Source: Aliagarivorans marinus DSM 23064
GTDB lineage: Bacteria; Pseudomonadota; Gammaproteobacteria; Enterobacterales; Celerinatantimonadaceae
DNA: 64,000 nt
Assembly: GCF_000429485.1 (NCBI RefSeq)
Contig: NZ_KE386910.1
Span: 1 to 64,000, forward strand
Reading direction: 5' to 3'
Part shown: in pieces, positions 1 to 11,098 of the stretch
How the letters are laid out: each line of letters starts with the position of its first letter
How positions within the stretch are numbered: position 1 is the stretch's first letter
Notes under the pieces: generated by a model
What the model saw: only the letters and a program-made list of their open reading frames with translations
What the model was told of the DNA's origin: nothing
Databases searched by the model: none
Translations under genes and position numbers: made by a program

Positions 1-201
1 GGGGCGCTAAAAGGGAAGATAGCTCTGAAGCTATTCAACAAGTTTCCGTACTTGAGGAAGAACAAGCTTTGGGGCAACCACTTTTGGCAGCGAGGGTATT
101 TCGTAGATACTGTGGGTATTAACGAAGAAATCATACGCCGATATGTAAGACATCAAGAGAAAGTTGAGCGTCAAGAGCAAGGTGAGTTGGCGCTGCACTA
201 G
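1..201 (+). CDS. tnpA: IS200/IS605-family transposase TnpA, C-terminal part (cut by window edge)
   Basis: The open frame enters from the left edge and ends at TAG 199-201, giving the last 66 residues. It contains the FWQRGYFVDTVG block typical of single-strand Y1 transposases, followed by YVRHQ, which fits the YxxxQ motif that carries the nucleophilic tyrosine and a metal ligand. The HUH motif would lie upstream, outside the window. These enzymes excise and insert single-stranded DNA using hairpins at the element ends, and two hairpins follow this gene directly. Only the 3' part is visible, so I cannot say whether the gene is intact or whether a TnpB gene accompanies it. Confidence 0.85.
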   Translation, partial: GALKGKIALKLFNKFPYLRKNKLWGNHFWQRGYFVDTVGINEEIIRRYVRHQEKVERQEQGELALH

Positions 202-270
202 ACAAAGGCCCCCTTCGAGGGGGCTCATTCAAAGCCACCTTCTTTAGAAGGTGGATATTTACTATCACGC
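202..270 (+). mobile_element. Right end of the IS200/IS605-like element with two hairpins
   Basis: Directly after the transposase stop lie two palindromes. The first, 208-224, has a 6-bp GC stem around TTCGA and may also end transcription. The second, 235-254, has a perfect 9-bp stem (CCACCTTCT / AGAAGGTGG). A subterminal hairpin just inside the right end is the recognition structure of this family. The exact right boundary cannot be fixed without the left end or an empty site; about 255-270 is an estimate. Confidence 0.6.
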
Positions 271-353
271 TTTCAGCGCGATTTGGCCGATTAGGCTGTA
301 CCCACTCGCAACGATTGATATGATGCGTGTTTTACCCGCACGACGATATACCG

Positions 354-1481
354 ATGAAGATAGTAGTAGACGAGAATATTCCCTTCGCTCAGGCCCTATT
401 AAAGCAACACGGCGAAGTGGTTCCAGTGGATGGCAGGAATATTGCGCCGGAGCAGTTAGCTGATGCTGATGCCTTGCTGATCCGCTCCATTACCAAAGTG
501 AATGCCGCACTGCTTAGCCAAGCACAGCGCCTTAAGTTTATCGGTACTGCAACCATCGGCACTGAGCACGTCGACCAAACTCTGCTTGCCGAGAAGGGTA
601 TTGCCTTCGCCTCGGCCCCGGGCTGCAATGCCCGTTCGGTGGCGCAGTATGTGACCAGTGCGTTGTTGGCGGCAGCACAGTTCCGCCAGCAATCCTTAAA
701 AGGGAAAAGCTTTGCCGTTATCGGTGCGGGTAACACAGGTAGTGCGACAGCGCGTTGTGCCCAAGCCTTGGGGATGAAGGTGCTGTTTTGTGACCCGCCA
801 CTTGAGCAGCAAGGAAAGCTCGCTGGCGGTATTAGCCTGCAGCAAGCCTTGCAAGCAGATGTGATCAGCCTGCATGTGCCACTTGACCAATACCCAGAGC
901 TTCCAACCCGCCACCTAATTGGCGCCGAACAGTTGCAAGCTTTATCGCCGGAGCAAGTGCTGATCAATGCCTGTCGCGGCGCGGTCGTTGACAACCATGC
1001 CTTGTTGGCCCAAGCCAAGGCGGGCCGTGCGCCGCTGCTGATTTGGGATGTTTGGGAGCACGAACCGAAGGTCATCACCGAGTTGGTGGAGCATTGCTTT
1101 ATCGCTACGCCGCATATTGCCGGTTATAGCCTCGAGGGTAAGATGACCGGCACCAGCATGATCTACCATGCAATGTGCCAGGCGCTGGATATCGAGCCTA
1201 ACGATCTGTCCCAGCAGCTATTGCCAGAAGCGGGCCTCCCAACTGTGACCTTACAACCGCCGTTTAGCCAACACTCAATCAGTCAACAACAGGTCGCCGC
1301 ATTGACCAGATTGGTTTACGATTTGCAAGGGGATGATAAGCGCTTTCGAGAGTTCGGGTTGACGCCAGAGGGCTTTGACCGACTGAGAAAAACCTATCCG
1401 GAGCGCCGCGAGTTTTCGGTATTGCAGATTAATTCAGCGTTTGAGCAAGCTTTGGCAGAGCTGGGCTTTACTTACACCTAG
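354..1481 (+). CDS. pdxB: Erythronate-4-phosphate dehydrogenase
   Basis: It oxidises 4-phosphoerythronate in the cytoplasm, the second step of DXP-dependent pyridoxal 5'-phosphate synthesis. The 375 residues form a D-2-hydroxyacid dehydrogenase. Visible motifs are a Rossmann loop (VIGAGNTGSAT), the catalytic Arg in INACRGAVVD, the Glu in HEPKV and the His in ATPHIAGYS, followed by a PdxB-type C-terminal dimerisation region. I chose ATG 354 because MKIVVDENIP is the usual start of the family; an in-frame GTG at 327 adds nine residues without similarity. No strong ribosome site precedes either start. As in E. coli it heads a run of housekeeping genes ending at purF, but the usual asd-like usg gene is absent and fimV follows. 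Confidence 0.95.
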   Translation: MKIVVDENIPFAQALLKQHGEVVPVDGRNIAPEQLADADALLIRSITKVNAALLSQAQRLKFIGTATIGTEHVDQTLLAEKGIAFASAPGCNARSVAQYVTSALLAAAQFRQQSLKGKSFAVIGAGNTGSATARCAQALGMKVLFCDPPLEQQGKLAGGISLQQALQADVISLHVPLDQYPELPTRHLIGAEQLQALSPEQVLINACRGAVVDNHALLAQAKAGRAPLLIWDVWEHEPKVITELVEHCFIATPHIAGYSLEGKMTGTSMIYHAMCQALDIEPNDLSQQLLPEAGLPTVTLQPPFSQHSISQQQVAALTRLVYDLQGDDKRFREFGLTPEGFDRLRKTYPERREFSVLQINSAFEQALAELGFTYT

Positions 1482-1711
1482 CCTTACCAGTACCTTGTTC
1501 TCCATGCTAAAGCGTTTTAGATCAATACCTTAAATTAAGTTTGCTTTAGTATTGCGAATACATGCCGATACCTAAGACGACGAACAACTATTCTGCGACC
1601 TACTTTGAAAGTGCAACAGAGCGCGCTGGATTGGAGAGTTGTCGCTAGTTATAGTGATAAAGCACCGGTTAAGGTATCTGTAGAATAATTTTATTATTAA
1701 AAGGATTGGAA

Positions 1712-4141
<2,430 letters not shown>

Positions 4142-4160
4142 TTTAACTGCAACCAAGCAA

Positions 4161-4186
4161 AAAGGGCCGCAAATTTCCGGCCCTTT
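4161..4186 (+). terminator. Rho-independent terminator after fimV
   Basis: A 9-bp perfect stem (AAAGGGCCG at 4161-4169 with CGGCCCTTT at 4178-4186) is followed by a T-rich stretch (GTTTGTTT). It lies 20 bases past the fimV stop and separates fimV from truA. Confidence 0.85.
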
Positions 4187-4242
4187 GTTTGTTTAAGCGA
4201 GAGTGAGCGATTAATATTGGCGCTTTTTCAGAGAGCGGATAG

Positions 4243-5028
4243 ATGCGAGTAGCATTAGGCATTGAATACGATGGCGCCGTCTATAAAGGCTGGCAACGAC
4301 AGCGTGAGGTTAACTCGGTTCAGCAAGAGCTAGAGCAAGCGCTATCCAAAGTGGCAAACAACCCGATTGAGGTTCAGTGTGCCGGGCGCACCGACGCCGG
4401 CGTGCATGCCACCGGTCAAGTAGTCCATTTTGACAGCCCGGTTGAGCGAAAAATGGCTGCCTGGACACTGGGCATTAATGGCAACCTGCCGCGTGATATC
4501 GCGGTGCGTTGGGCCAAGGTGGTCGATGATGAGTTTCATGCACGTTTTAGCGCCACCGCCCGTCGCTACCGCTATGTCATCTACAACCAGTCACTACGAC
4601 CGGCCATCTTAGGCCGCGGCGTCAGCTTTTATCATCAACCGCTTGATGTGGCCTTGATGGAGCAAGCTGGTCAGGCGCTGTTGGGTGAGAATGACTTCAC
4701 CTCGTTTCGTGCGGTGCAATGTCAAAGCAAGAGCCCTTGGCGCAACGTGCACCACCTTAAGGTGACTCGCCAAGGCGATTACGTGATTGTCGATATTAAG
4801 GCCAATGCCTTTGTTCACCATATGGTGCGTAACATCGTTGGTAGCCTGCTTAAAGTTGGGCAGGGCGAGCGCCCGGTTGAGTGGATAGCGGAGCTACTTA
4901 GCCTAAAAGATCGCACTCAAGCGGCAGCAACGGCCAAGGCCGAGGGGCTGTACTTGGTGGATGTCGACTATCCCGCACAGTTTGAACTTCCCAGGGTAGC
5001 CCTTGGGCCGTTATTCTTGGATGATTAA
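4243..5028 (+). CDS. truA: tRNA pseudouridine(38-40) synthase
   Basis: It isomerises uridines 38, 39 and 40 in the anticodon arm of many tRNAs. The 261 residues match the usual family length. The catalytic aspartate is D51 in GRTDAGVHA, and the ARRYRY-type motif appears as [11 protein letters not shown]. The C-terminal part holds [14 protein letters not shown], another family signature. AGAGCGGA just before ATG 4243 is a plausible ribosome site. It follows the fimV terminator and is the first gene of the truA-accD-folC-dedD stretch. Confidence 0.97.
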   Translation: MRVALGIEYDGAVYKGWQRQREVNSVQQELEQALSKVANNPIEVQCAGRTDAGVHATGQVVHFDSPVERKMAAWTLGINGNLPRDIAVRWAKVVDDEFHARFSATARRYRYVIYNQSLRPAILGRGVSFYHQPLDVALMEQAGQALLGENDFTSFRAVQCQSKSPWRNVHHLKVTRQGDYVIVDIKANAFVHHMVRNIVGSLLKVGQGERPVEWIAELLSLKDRTQAAATAKAEGLYLVDVDYPAQFELPRVALGPLFLDD

Positions 5029-5164
5029 AAATAATCCAATTACGCTTAAAGGGTTAGACCAGTTTTAAGTAAATTTTTTAGGGCGAATGTGGTTTAATTG
5101 CCTGAGTTTGTCCCAGCAACAACGCGGTGTCGCTGACATCGTAGAGCATTTATAAAGGATTCTG

Positions 5165-6094
5165 ATGAGCTGGTTAGAGAAAATTCTGCCAAAAAGTAAG
5201 AGCGTGTCAGTTAAACGCCGTAACATCCCTGAAGGGGTGTGGACCAAGTGTAGTAACTGTGAGCAAACGCTCTATCGCGCTGAAGTTGAGCGTAACACCT
5301 ATGTGTGTCCCAAATGTGACCATCATATGCGCATTAATGCGCGTGAACGTCTCGAGCGCTTCTTAGACAGCGACGCCCAACAAGAGCTGGGTGCCCAGTT
5401 GGAACCCAAAGATAAGCTTAAGTTTAAAGACAATAAGCGCTACAAAGACCGTCTTTCTGCTGCGCAGAAAAGCACCGGTGAAAAAGACGCGCTGATCGTG
5501 ATGAAAGGCGAGCTGAAGGGCCTGCCGGTTGTCGCCTGTGCCTTTGAGTTCGCATTTATGGGCGGCTCAATGGGGGCGGTGGTTGGAGCCCGTTTTGTTG
5601 AAGCGGTAAACACCTGCCTCGAAGAAGGCCGTGCGCTAGTTTGCTTCTCCGCCAGTGGCGGTGCGCGTATGCAAGAGGCGCTGATGTCGCTAATGCAAAT
5701 GGCCAAAACTTCAGCCGCACTGGCCAAGATGCGCGAGCAGGGGCTGCCCTACATCTCAGTACTGACTGACCCCACCATGGGCGGCGTATCGGCAAGCTTT
5801 GCTATGCTGGGCGATGTAAATGTAGCGGAGCCGAAAGCCTTGATTGGTTTTGCCGGGCCGCGGGTTATCGAGCAAACCGTGCGTGAGAAATTGCCAGAGG
5901 GCTTCCAACGCAGTGAGTTCCTGCTAGAGAAGGGCGCCATCGATATGATTATCGACCGTCGTCAGATGCGTGACCGCTTGGCCAGCATTATCTCGAAGTT
6001 AACCGGCCAAATCGCCGCGCCGGAGCCGTCAGTATTGGTGGAACCGATAGAAGAAGATGCCGAGGACGCACCCAGCATCAACCCGCAAGACTGA
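5165..6094 (+). CDS. accD: Acetyl-CoA carboxylase carboxyltransferase subunit beta
   Basis: The beta subunit of the carboxyltransferase that, with AccA, moves the carboxyl group from carboxybiotin to acetyl-CoA to make malonyl-CoA. A four-cysteine zinc ribbon (C29, C32, C48, C51) sits near the N-terminus and a crotonase-like carboxyltransferase domain fills the rest, with Gly-rich oxyanion motifs ([31 protein letters not shown]). Length 309 is normal. AAAGGAT precedes ATG 5165. The dedA gene found before accD in E. coli is missing. folC starts four bases after the stop. Confidence 0.97.
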   Translation: MSWLEKILPKSKSVSVKRRNIPEGVWTKCSNCEQTLYRAEVERNTYVCPKCDHHMRINARERLERFLDSDAQQELGAQLEPKDKLKFKDNKRYKDRLSAAQKSTGEKDALIVMKGELKGLPVVACAFEFAFMGGSMGAVVGARFVEAVNTCLEEGRALVCFSASGGARMQEALMSLMQMAKTSAALAKMREQGLPYISVLTDPTMGGVSASFAMLGDVNVAEPKALIGFAGPRVIEQTVREKLPEGFQRSEFLLEKGAIDMIIDRRQMRDRLASIISKLTGQIAAPEPSVLVEPIEEDAEDAPSINPQD

Positions 6095-6097
6095 TTT

Positions 6098-7360
6098 ATG
6101 AGTAATACCAACAACAATCAAAGCCGGTCTCTTGCAGACTGGCTTTGTTATTTAGAACAGCAGCACCATAGCGCCATCGATTTGGGGCTAGACAGAATTG
6201 CGCGTGTGGCACAGCGCGCCGATCTACACCAGCAATCGGCCAAGGTGATCACCGTGGCTGGCACCAATGGTAAGGGCTCGTCCTGTGCCTTACTTGAACA
6301 GTTGCTGCTGGCCAAAGGCTATCAGGTCGGGGTATACAGCTCACCTCACTTGGTGGACTTTCGTGAGCGTGTCCGAGTGAATGGGCAGTTGCCACCAGCC
6401 GAAGATTTCTGCAGTAGCTTCGAGCACATCGAGCAGCTACGTGGCGACGTCTCACTGAGCTTCTTTGAATTTACTACCTTGGCGGCGCTGGATATGTTCC
6501 GCCGGCTGCCCCTCGATTACGTGATTCTTGAAGTGGGCTTGGGCGGACGCTTGGACGCCACCAATATCGTCGATGCCGACGTGGCATTGGTGACTACCGT
6601 GGCATTAGACCATGTCGACTGGCTGGGCGATGATATCGAGCAGATCGGCCGCGAGAAAGCCGGCATCTTCCGAGAAGGCCGCCCCGCGGTGATTGCCGAC
6701 CCGGAGATGGTTGGCTCGGTGGCTGAGCAAGCCGCATCGTTACATTGCCAGACGCTCCAGGCGGGTGTGCACTACCAGTTCCAGATAGATGACGGTCACT
6801 GGCGCTATCAGAGCGCCCAGAGCAGCTTTGACAAGCTGTTACTGCCTCAGCTGCCGCTAATGAATGCCGCGGGCGTGCTCGCGGTACTTGAGCACTTGGG
6901 AGTTGTGCTTAGCCTAGAAGAGCTCAATGATGGCTTGCGAAACTGGCAACTAGCTGGGCGGCTGCAGTGGCTTAATGATCAAGTGTTGGTCGATGTAGCG
7001 CATAACCCGCAATCGGCCCAATATCTGGCGCAGCGTCTGCCAGCGCTTGCCGACGGGCGTAAGGTTCACGCTGTGGTGGCAATGCTTGCTGACAAAGATG
7101 CTGCTGCCACATTGGATGCCGTCGCGCCGCTCATCGAGCATTGGCATATTGCCGGTTTGGCGATGCCGCGAGGCGACGATGGTAGCCGCCTGGCCGAGCT
7201 GTTAGTTGGTCAGTCTGTGACGCGTTATTCTTCGGTCGCCGACGCCTATCGCACAGCACTGCAGAATCTACAGCCTGACCACCTAGTCTTGGTGTTTGGT
7301 TCTTTTTTTACTGTCGCTGAAGTAATAGAATTGGCCTCAACTCCCGTCGGACACGTGTAA
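6098..7360 (+). CDS. folC: Bifunctional dihydrofolate synthase / folylpolyglutamate synthase
   Basis: A cytoplasmic Mur-ligase-type enzyme that adds glutamate to dihydropteroate and then extends the polyglutamate tail of folates. The 420 residues carry the ATP loop GTNGKGSSCALLEQL near residue 50, the VGLGGRLDATN motif near 150, and the DHVDWLG and REKAGIFR blocks that follow. Only 3 bases separate it from accD and 4 from dedD, so the three are probably co-transcribed, as in E. coli. Confidence 0.95.
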   Translation: MSNTNNNQSRSLADWLCYLEQQHHSAIDLGLDRIARVAQRADLHQQSAKVITVAGTNGKGSSCALLEQLLLAKGYQVGVYSSPHLVDFRERVRVNGQLPPAEDFCSSFEHIEQLRGDVSLSFFEFTTLAALDMFRRLPLDYVILEVGLGGRLDATNIVDADVALVTTVALDHVDWLGDDIEQIGREKAGIFREGRPAVIADPEMVGSVAEQAASLHCQTLQAGVHYQFQIDDGHWRYQSAQSSFDKLLLPQLPLMNAAGVLAVLEHLGVVLSLEELNDGLRNWQLAGRLQWLNDQVLVDVAHNPQSAQYLAQRLPALADGRKVHAVVAMLADKDAAATLDAVAPLIEHWHIAGLAMPRGDDGSRLAELLVGQSVTRYSSVADAYRTALQNLQPDHLVLVFGSFFTVAEVIELASTPVGHV

Positions 7361-7364
7361 GCCA

Positions 7365-7961
7365 TTGACTAAACAGTTTAAAAATCGACTTTTAGGTACC
7401 ATTGTTTTGGTCGCGCTTGGGGTGATCTTCATCCCCGACGTGCTCGATGGTAGCAAAACCAGCCTGCAGGAAGAGTTCAATCCGATCCCTTTCTCGCCAG
7501 AAGTTAGCGATTTGCCGCCGCTATTGATTGACCTAAACCCTGATGGCGATGCCTTAGAGCTGGCAGAACACGATGACGAGGCTCAGCAAGCGGAAACCCC
7601 ACAAGCTGAGCAGGCGCAAGCGCCAGGTGATGCCTTGCCAGAGCCTGAAGAGAATCAACAGCCCGAAGTAGTGGCAAGCGCTCCTGACAAAGAACCCGAG
7701 GTGGACCTCGCCAAGCCGGCCTACATTATCCAGTTGGGCACCTTTAAGAATGCCGCTAACGTAGAGCGCTTGGTGGACAAGCTTCGCCAAGCGGGCTACC
7801 AAGCCCACTCTTATCCGCAGCCCGCGGTACAAGATGAGCTTAATCGGGTATTTGTTGGCCCGAATGTCTCCAAACAAGCACTTGAGGCGTTGCAGGGCGA
7901 TCTCGAAGCGTTGACTGGGCTGAAAGGCGCTGTACGCACATTCGACCCGCTGTTTCGATAG
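7365..7961 (+). CDS. dedD: SPOR-domain cell-division protein DedD
   Basis: A bitopic inner-membrane protein which in E. coli goes to the division septum by binding denuded glycan strands. The N-terminus (KNRLLGTIVLVALGVIFIPD) is a membrane anchor matching E. coli DedD almost residue for residue, which supports the TTG start at 7365. An acidic, Pro/Gln-rich periplasmic linker follows, then a SPOR domain from about residue 120 (IQLGTFKNAANVERLVDKLR). Length 198 is normal. It starts four bases after folC. Confidence 0.92.
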   Translation: MTKQFKNRLLGTIVLVALGVIFIPDVLDGSKTSLQEEFNPIPFSPEVSDLPPLLIDLNPDGDALELAEHDDEAQQAETPQAEQAQAPGDALPEPEENQQPEVVASAPDKEPEVDLAKPAYIIQLGTFKNAANVERLVDKLRQAGYQAHSYPQPAVQDELNRVFVGPNVSKQALEALQGDLEALTGLKGAVRTFDPLFR

Positions 7962-8033
7962 TGGAAAAGTTAGCGAGTAATTCAAAAAGGTTTCTGATAT
8001 TATCCCCCGCGTCTTAATCCTTAGAAGAATATT

Positions 8034-8525
8034 ATGGCTTGGGTAGACTACGTCATACTGGGCGTTATTGGCTTATCAGCAGTGGTCAGTTTAGTCAGGG
8101 GCTTTGTTAAAGAAGCCTTGTCGCTGGCGTCTTGGGTGGCGGCGTTTTTTATCGCCAGCCGCTTTTATGCCGACCTCGCAAGCTATTTCACCGTTGTCGA
8201 AAATCCTTACTATCGCAGCGGTCTAGCCATCCTCGTATTGTTCATCTCTACCCTTGTCGTCGGCGCGCTCGTCAACTACCTTTTCTCTCAACTTGTTACC
8301 ACCACCGGCCTTAGTGGCACCGATAGGGTGTTAGGCGTCTGTTTTGGCGCAGTACGTGGGGTACTGGTGGTCAGCGCGCTGCTGTTTTTATTATCTTTCA
8401 CTGCATTTCCTGAGTCGCACTGGTGGTCTGCATCGGTGTTGATCCCGGAGTTTTCGATTATCGTGCAGTGGTTTTTTGAGTTCTTAAAAGACTCATCCAG
8501 TTTTTTGCATAACTACCAATCTTAA
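8034..8525 (+). CDS. cvpA: CvpA family inner-membrane protein
   Basis: A small protein with four membrane helices, first named for colicin V production; in later work it is tied to envelope integrity. The 163 residues begin [20 protein letters not shown] and keep the short [13 protein letters not shown] segment typical of the family. It lies 13 bases before purF and forms the usual cvpA-purF operon. I see no PurR-type palindrome in the 70 bases upstream, so purine control, if present, is not evident. Confidence 0.93.
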   Translation: MAWVDYVILGVIGLSAVVSLVRGFVKEALSLASWVAAFFIASRFYADLASYFTVVENPYYRSGLAILVLFISTLVVGALVNYLFSQLVTTTGLSGTDRVLGVCFGAVRGVLVVSALLFLLSFTAFPESHWWSASVLIPEFSIIVQWFFEFLKDSSSFLHNYQS

Positions 8526-8538
8526 AAGGAAAATATTC

Positions 8539-10062
8539 ATGTGTGGTATTGTCGGTATCGTCGGCACTAGTCCGGTTAACCAAGCAATATACGATGCGCT
8601 AACGGTGTTACAGCACCGTGGCCAAGACGCCGCAGGCATCGTGACTATCACTGAGGGCAAATTCAAACAGCGTAAAGCCAATGGATTGGTAAAAGATGTG
8701 TTCCAGATTAAACACATGCAACGACTGCAGGGTGATTTGGGTATCGGCCATGTGCGCTACCCAACTGCCGGTAGCTCAAGCGCTGCAGAAGCTCAGCCCT
8801 TCTACGTAAACTCGCCATTTGGCCTGGCTCTGGCCCACAACGGCAACCTGACCAATGCTAAAGACCTGCGCGAAGCCATGAGCAAGCGTGCGCGTCGCCA
8901 CATCAACACCACCTCAGACTCTGAAGTGCTGCTGAACGTATTGGCGCACGAGCTGGACAAACTGGTAGAAGAAGAGTTCGACCAGCGTCATGTGTTTGCT
9001 GCGGTTAAAGCGCTACACCAACAGGTGCGTGGTGCGTACGCGGTGGTTGCACTGATCATCGGTCAAGGCATGGTGGCCTTCCGTGACCCTTACGGTATTC
9101 GTCCATTGGTTATCGGCAAGCGTGTGAGCGATGAGAATCCTCAGCGTATGGAGTACATGGTGGCTTCTGAGAGCGTAGCGCTGGATGCGGTAGGCTTTGA
9201 GTTTGTGCGCAATGTAGCGCCAGGCGAAGCGGTTTATGTAAGTGAAGATGGCCAACTGTTCACCGAGCAGTGTGCTGAGAACCCAAGCTACAACCCGTGT
9301 ATCTTCGAGTACGTGTACTTTGCGCGTCCTGACTCGACCATCGACAAGGTATCGGTATACGGCGCTCGCGTGAACATGGGCACCAAGCTGGGTGAGAAGA
9401 TCAAGCGTGAGTGGGAAGACCTCGATATCGATGTTGTTATCCCAATCCCGGAAACCTCGTGCGACATCGCGTTGCAGATTGCGATGCAGCTTAACCTGCC
9501 ATACCGCCAAGGCTTCGTGAAGAACCGTTACATTGGCCGTACCTTTATTATGCCGGGGCAAACCCAGCGTCGTAAGTCGGTACGTCGTAAGCTGAATGCT
9601 ATCGATGTAGAGTTCCGCGGCAAGAACGTGTTGCTGGTCGATGACTCCATCGTGCGTGGTACCACCTCAGAGCAGATTATTGAGATGGCCCGTGAAGCAG
9701 GCGCGAAGAAAGTGTACTTCGCCTCTGCCTCGCCTGAAATCCGCTTCCCGAACGTCTACGGTATCGACATGCCATCGGCCAATGAGTTGATCGGCCATGG
9801 CCGCGAGAGTGAGGAGATCTGTGAGCTTATCGGTGCTGACGGTCTTATCTACCAAGACCTGGAAGATTTAGTTGATGCCTGTAAAGAGGGCAACCCAGAG
9901 ATCCAAAACTTTGAGACCTCGGTGTTCAACGGCGTTTACGTGACCGGTGATGTGGATCAGGAGTACCTGAACTACCTTGACCAACTGCGTAACGACGACT
10001 CCAAAGCGGTTCAAGCGCAAGAAGAAGTGGCGAACCTAGAGCTGCACAACGAAGAGAACTAA
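8539..10062 (+). CDS. purF: Amidophosphoribosyltransferase
   Basis: It makes 5-phosphoribosylamine from PRPP and glutamine, the committed step of purine synthesis. After removal of Met1 the next residue is the nucleophile Cys (MCGIVGIVG), so there is no propeptide, as in E. coli PurF. The N-terminal Ntn glutaminase domain covers about 1-230 and the phosphoribosyltransferase domain follows with the PRPP loop [13 protein letters not shown] near residue 365. Length 507. A good ribosome site (AAAAGGAAAA) precedes ATG 8539. A strong bidirectional terminator follows. Confidence 0.97.
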   Translation: MCGIVGIVGTSPVNQAIYDALTVLQHRGQDAAGIVTITEGKFKQRKANGLVKDVFQIKHMQRLQGDLGIGHVRYPTAGSSSAAEAQPFYVNSPFGLALAHNGNLTNAKDLREAMSKRARRHINTTSDSEVLLNVLAHELDKLVEEEFDQRHVFAAVKALHQQVRGAYAVVALIIGQGMVAFRDPYGIRPLVIGKRVSDENPQRMEYMVASESVALDAVGFEFVRNVAPGEAVYVSEDGQLFTEQCAENPSYNPCIFEYVYFARPDSTIDKVSVYGARVNMGTKLGEKIKREWEDLDIDVVIPIPETSCDIALQIAMQLNLPYRQGFVKNRYIGRTFIMPGQTQRRKSVRRKLNAIDVEFRGKNVLLVDDSIVRGTTSEQIIEMAREAGAKKVYFASASPEIRFPNVYGIDMPSANELIGHGRESEEICELIGADGLIYQDLEDLVDACKEGNPEIQNFETSVFNGVYVTGDVDQEYLNYLDQLRNDDSKAVQAQEEVANLELHNEEN

Positions 10063-10085
10063 TCTCGCTAGCGCTTCAGATAAAT

Positions 10086-10119
10086 AAAAGCCCCGGCTAT
10101 GCACATAGCCGGGGCTTTT
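10086..10119. terminator. Bidirectional terminator between purF and the ATP-grasp gene
   Basis: A 15-bp perfect stem (10086-10100 with 10105-10119) around GCAC has A-runs on the left and T-runs on the right, so it can stop both purF (+) and the convergent gene ending at 10139 (-). Confidence 0.93.
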
Positions 10120-10138
10120 TCGTGTTAGTGCGGTGAGG

Positions 10139-11098
10139 TTACAAACGGCTGAACTGCTGCTTGCTAAACTCCACTCGCTCCTGTGGGCTATGCTCGATGC
10201 CATCGCGCTTGAGCTTTTCTACCATACGCAGACGAGGGAGGATCCCTTCGCCGTTGGCGATCTGAATCGCCAAGCCGGGTCGGGCGTTCAGCTCCAGTAG
10301 CATCGGGCCATTACTTTGGTCTAGCACCATATCGGTACCCAGATAACCAAGCCCCGACATCTCATAACAGCTAGCTGAAAGCTCAAGCAGTCGCTCCCAG
10401 TGGGGCACCGCCAGCTCGGAGAGCACCCGCCCAGTATCCGGGTGCTCGCTAACCGGCCGGTCAAACTGCACCGCATGCAGCGCCTTGCCAGTACCGATAT
10501 CGATGCCTACGCCCACTGCGCCTTGGTGCAGGTTGGCCTTACCGTCAGAGGCGGCGGTGGACAGGCGCATCATCGCCATTACCGGATAACCTTGGAAGAC
10601 AATCACCCGTACATCGGGAACCCCTTCAAAGCTGAAGCCCTCGAAGCAGGGGTCAAACTCGATCAGCGCTTCGATTACCGCGACATCCGCGCTGCCGCCT
10701 AGCGAGAACAGACCCGCCAGAATGTTGGAGCAGTGGCGTTTGATATCTTCTTCAGTGGCGACAGAGCCGCTTGGTTTAAAGAAGTTACCGTCTTCTTGCT
10801 TGGTAATGACCAAGATCCCTTTACCACCGGAGCCCTTGGCCGGCTTAATCACAAAGCCGGGATGCTTGCGCAGGATATCCACCACCGAGTTAACGTCGTG
10901 CTGGGTGCGCACCACCCCGATAAGCTGTGGAACGGTGACCTGATCGCGCTCGGCAATGATCTTGGTTTTCAGTTTGTTATCCACCAAAGGGAACAGCTTG
11001 CGCGGGTTGTAGCGGGCAATGTAACCAATATTGCGTTGGTTCATGCCCATAATGCCTTTGCGCGCCAGCTTGAACGGGCTGGAGAAAGAACTAAACAT
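10139..11098 (-). CDS. RimK-like ATP-grasp ligase (alpha-L-glutamate ligase homologue)
   Basis: The 319 residues belong to the ATP-grasp group related to RimK, which joins glutamate or similar amino acids to protein or peptide ends. The ATP-binding parts are visible: GFVIKPAKGSGGKGILVI near residue 95-115 and the metal-binding end MLLELNARPGLAIQIAN near 265. The true substrate is unknown. It is the last gene of a three-gene operon: its ATG shares one base with the stop of the 7TM gene. The same three families keep company in many gammaproteobacteria, which suggests one pathway, perhaps modification of a periplasmic or membrane peptide; that is inference. Confidence 0.85.
   Translation of the reverse strand: MFSSFSSPFKLARKGIMGMNQRNIGYIARYNPRKLFPLVDNKLKTKIIAERDQVTVPQLIGVVRTQHDVNSVVDILRKHPGFVIKPAKGSGGKGILVITKQEDGNFFKPSGSVATEEDIKRHCSNILAGLFSLGGSADVAVIEALIEFDPCFEGFSFEGVPDVRVIVFQGYPVMAMMRLSTAASDGKANLHQGAVGVGIDIGTGKALHAVQFDRPVSEHPDTGRVLSELAVPHWERLLELSASCYEMSGLGYLGTDMVLDQSNGPMLLELNARPGLAIQIANGEGILPRLRMVEKLKRDGIEHSPQERVEFSKQQFSRL

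Noticed and set aside
327-353. Nine-residue N-terminal extension of PdxB from GTG 327
   Set aside because: Family members start at the MKIVVDENIP Met at 354 and the extension has no similarity.
389-1078. 229-codon frame on the - strand inside pdxB
   Set aside because: It overlaps a clear conserved gene completely and its protein has no recognisable feature.
7962-8033. PurR operator upstream of cvpA-purF
   Set aside because: No ACGCAAACGTTTGCGT-like palindrome is visible in the gap.
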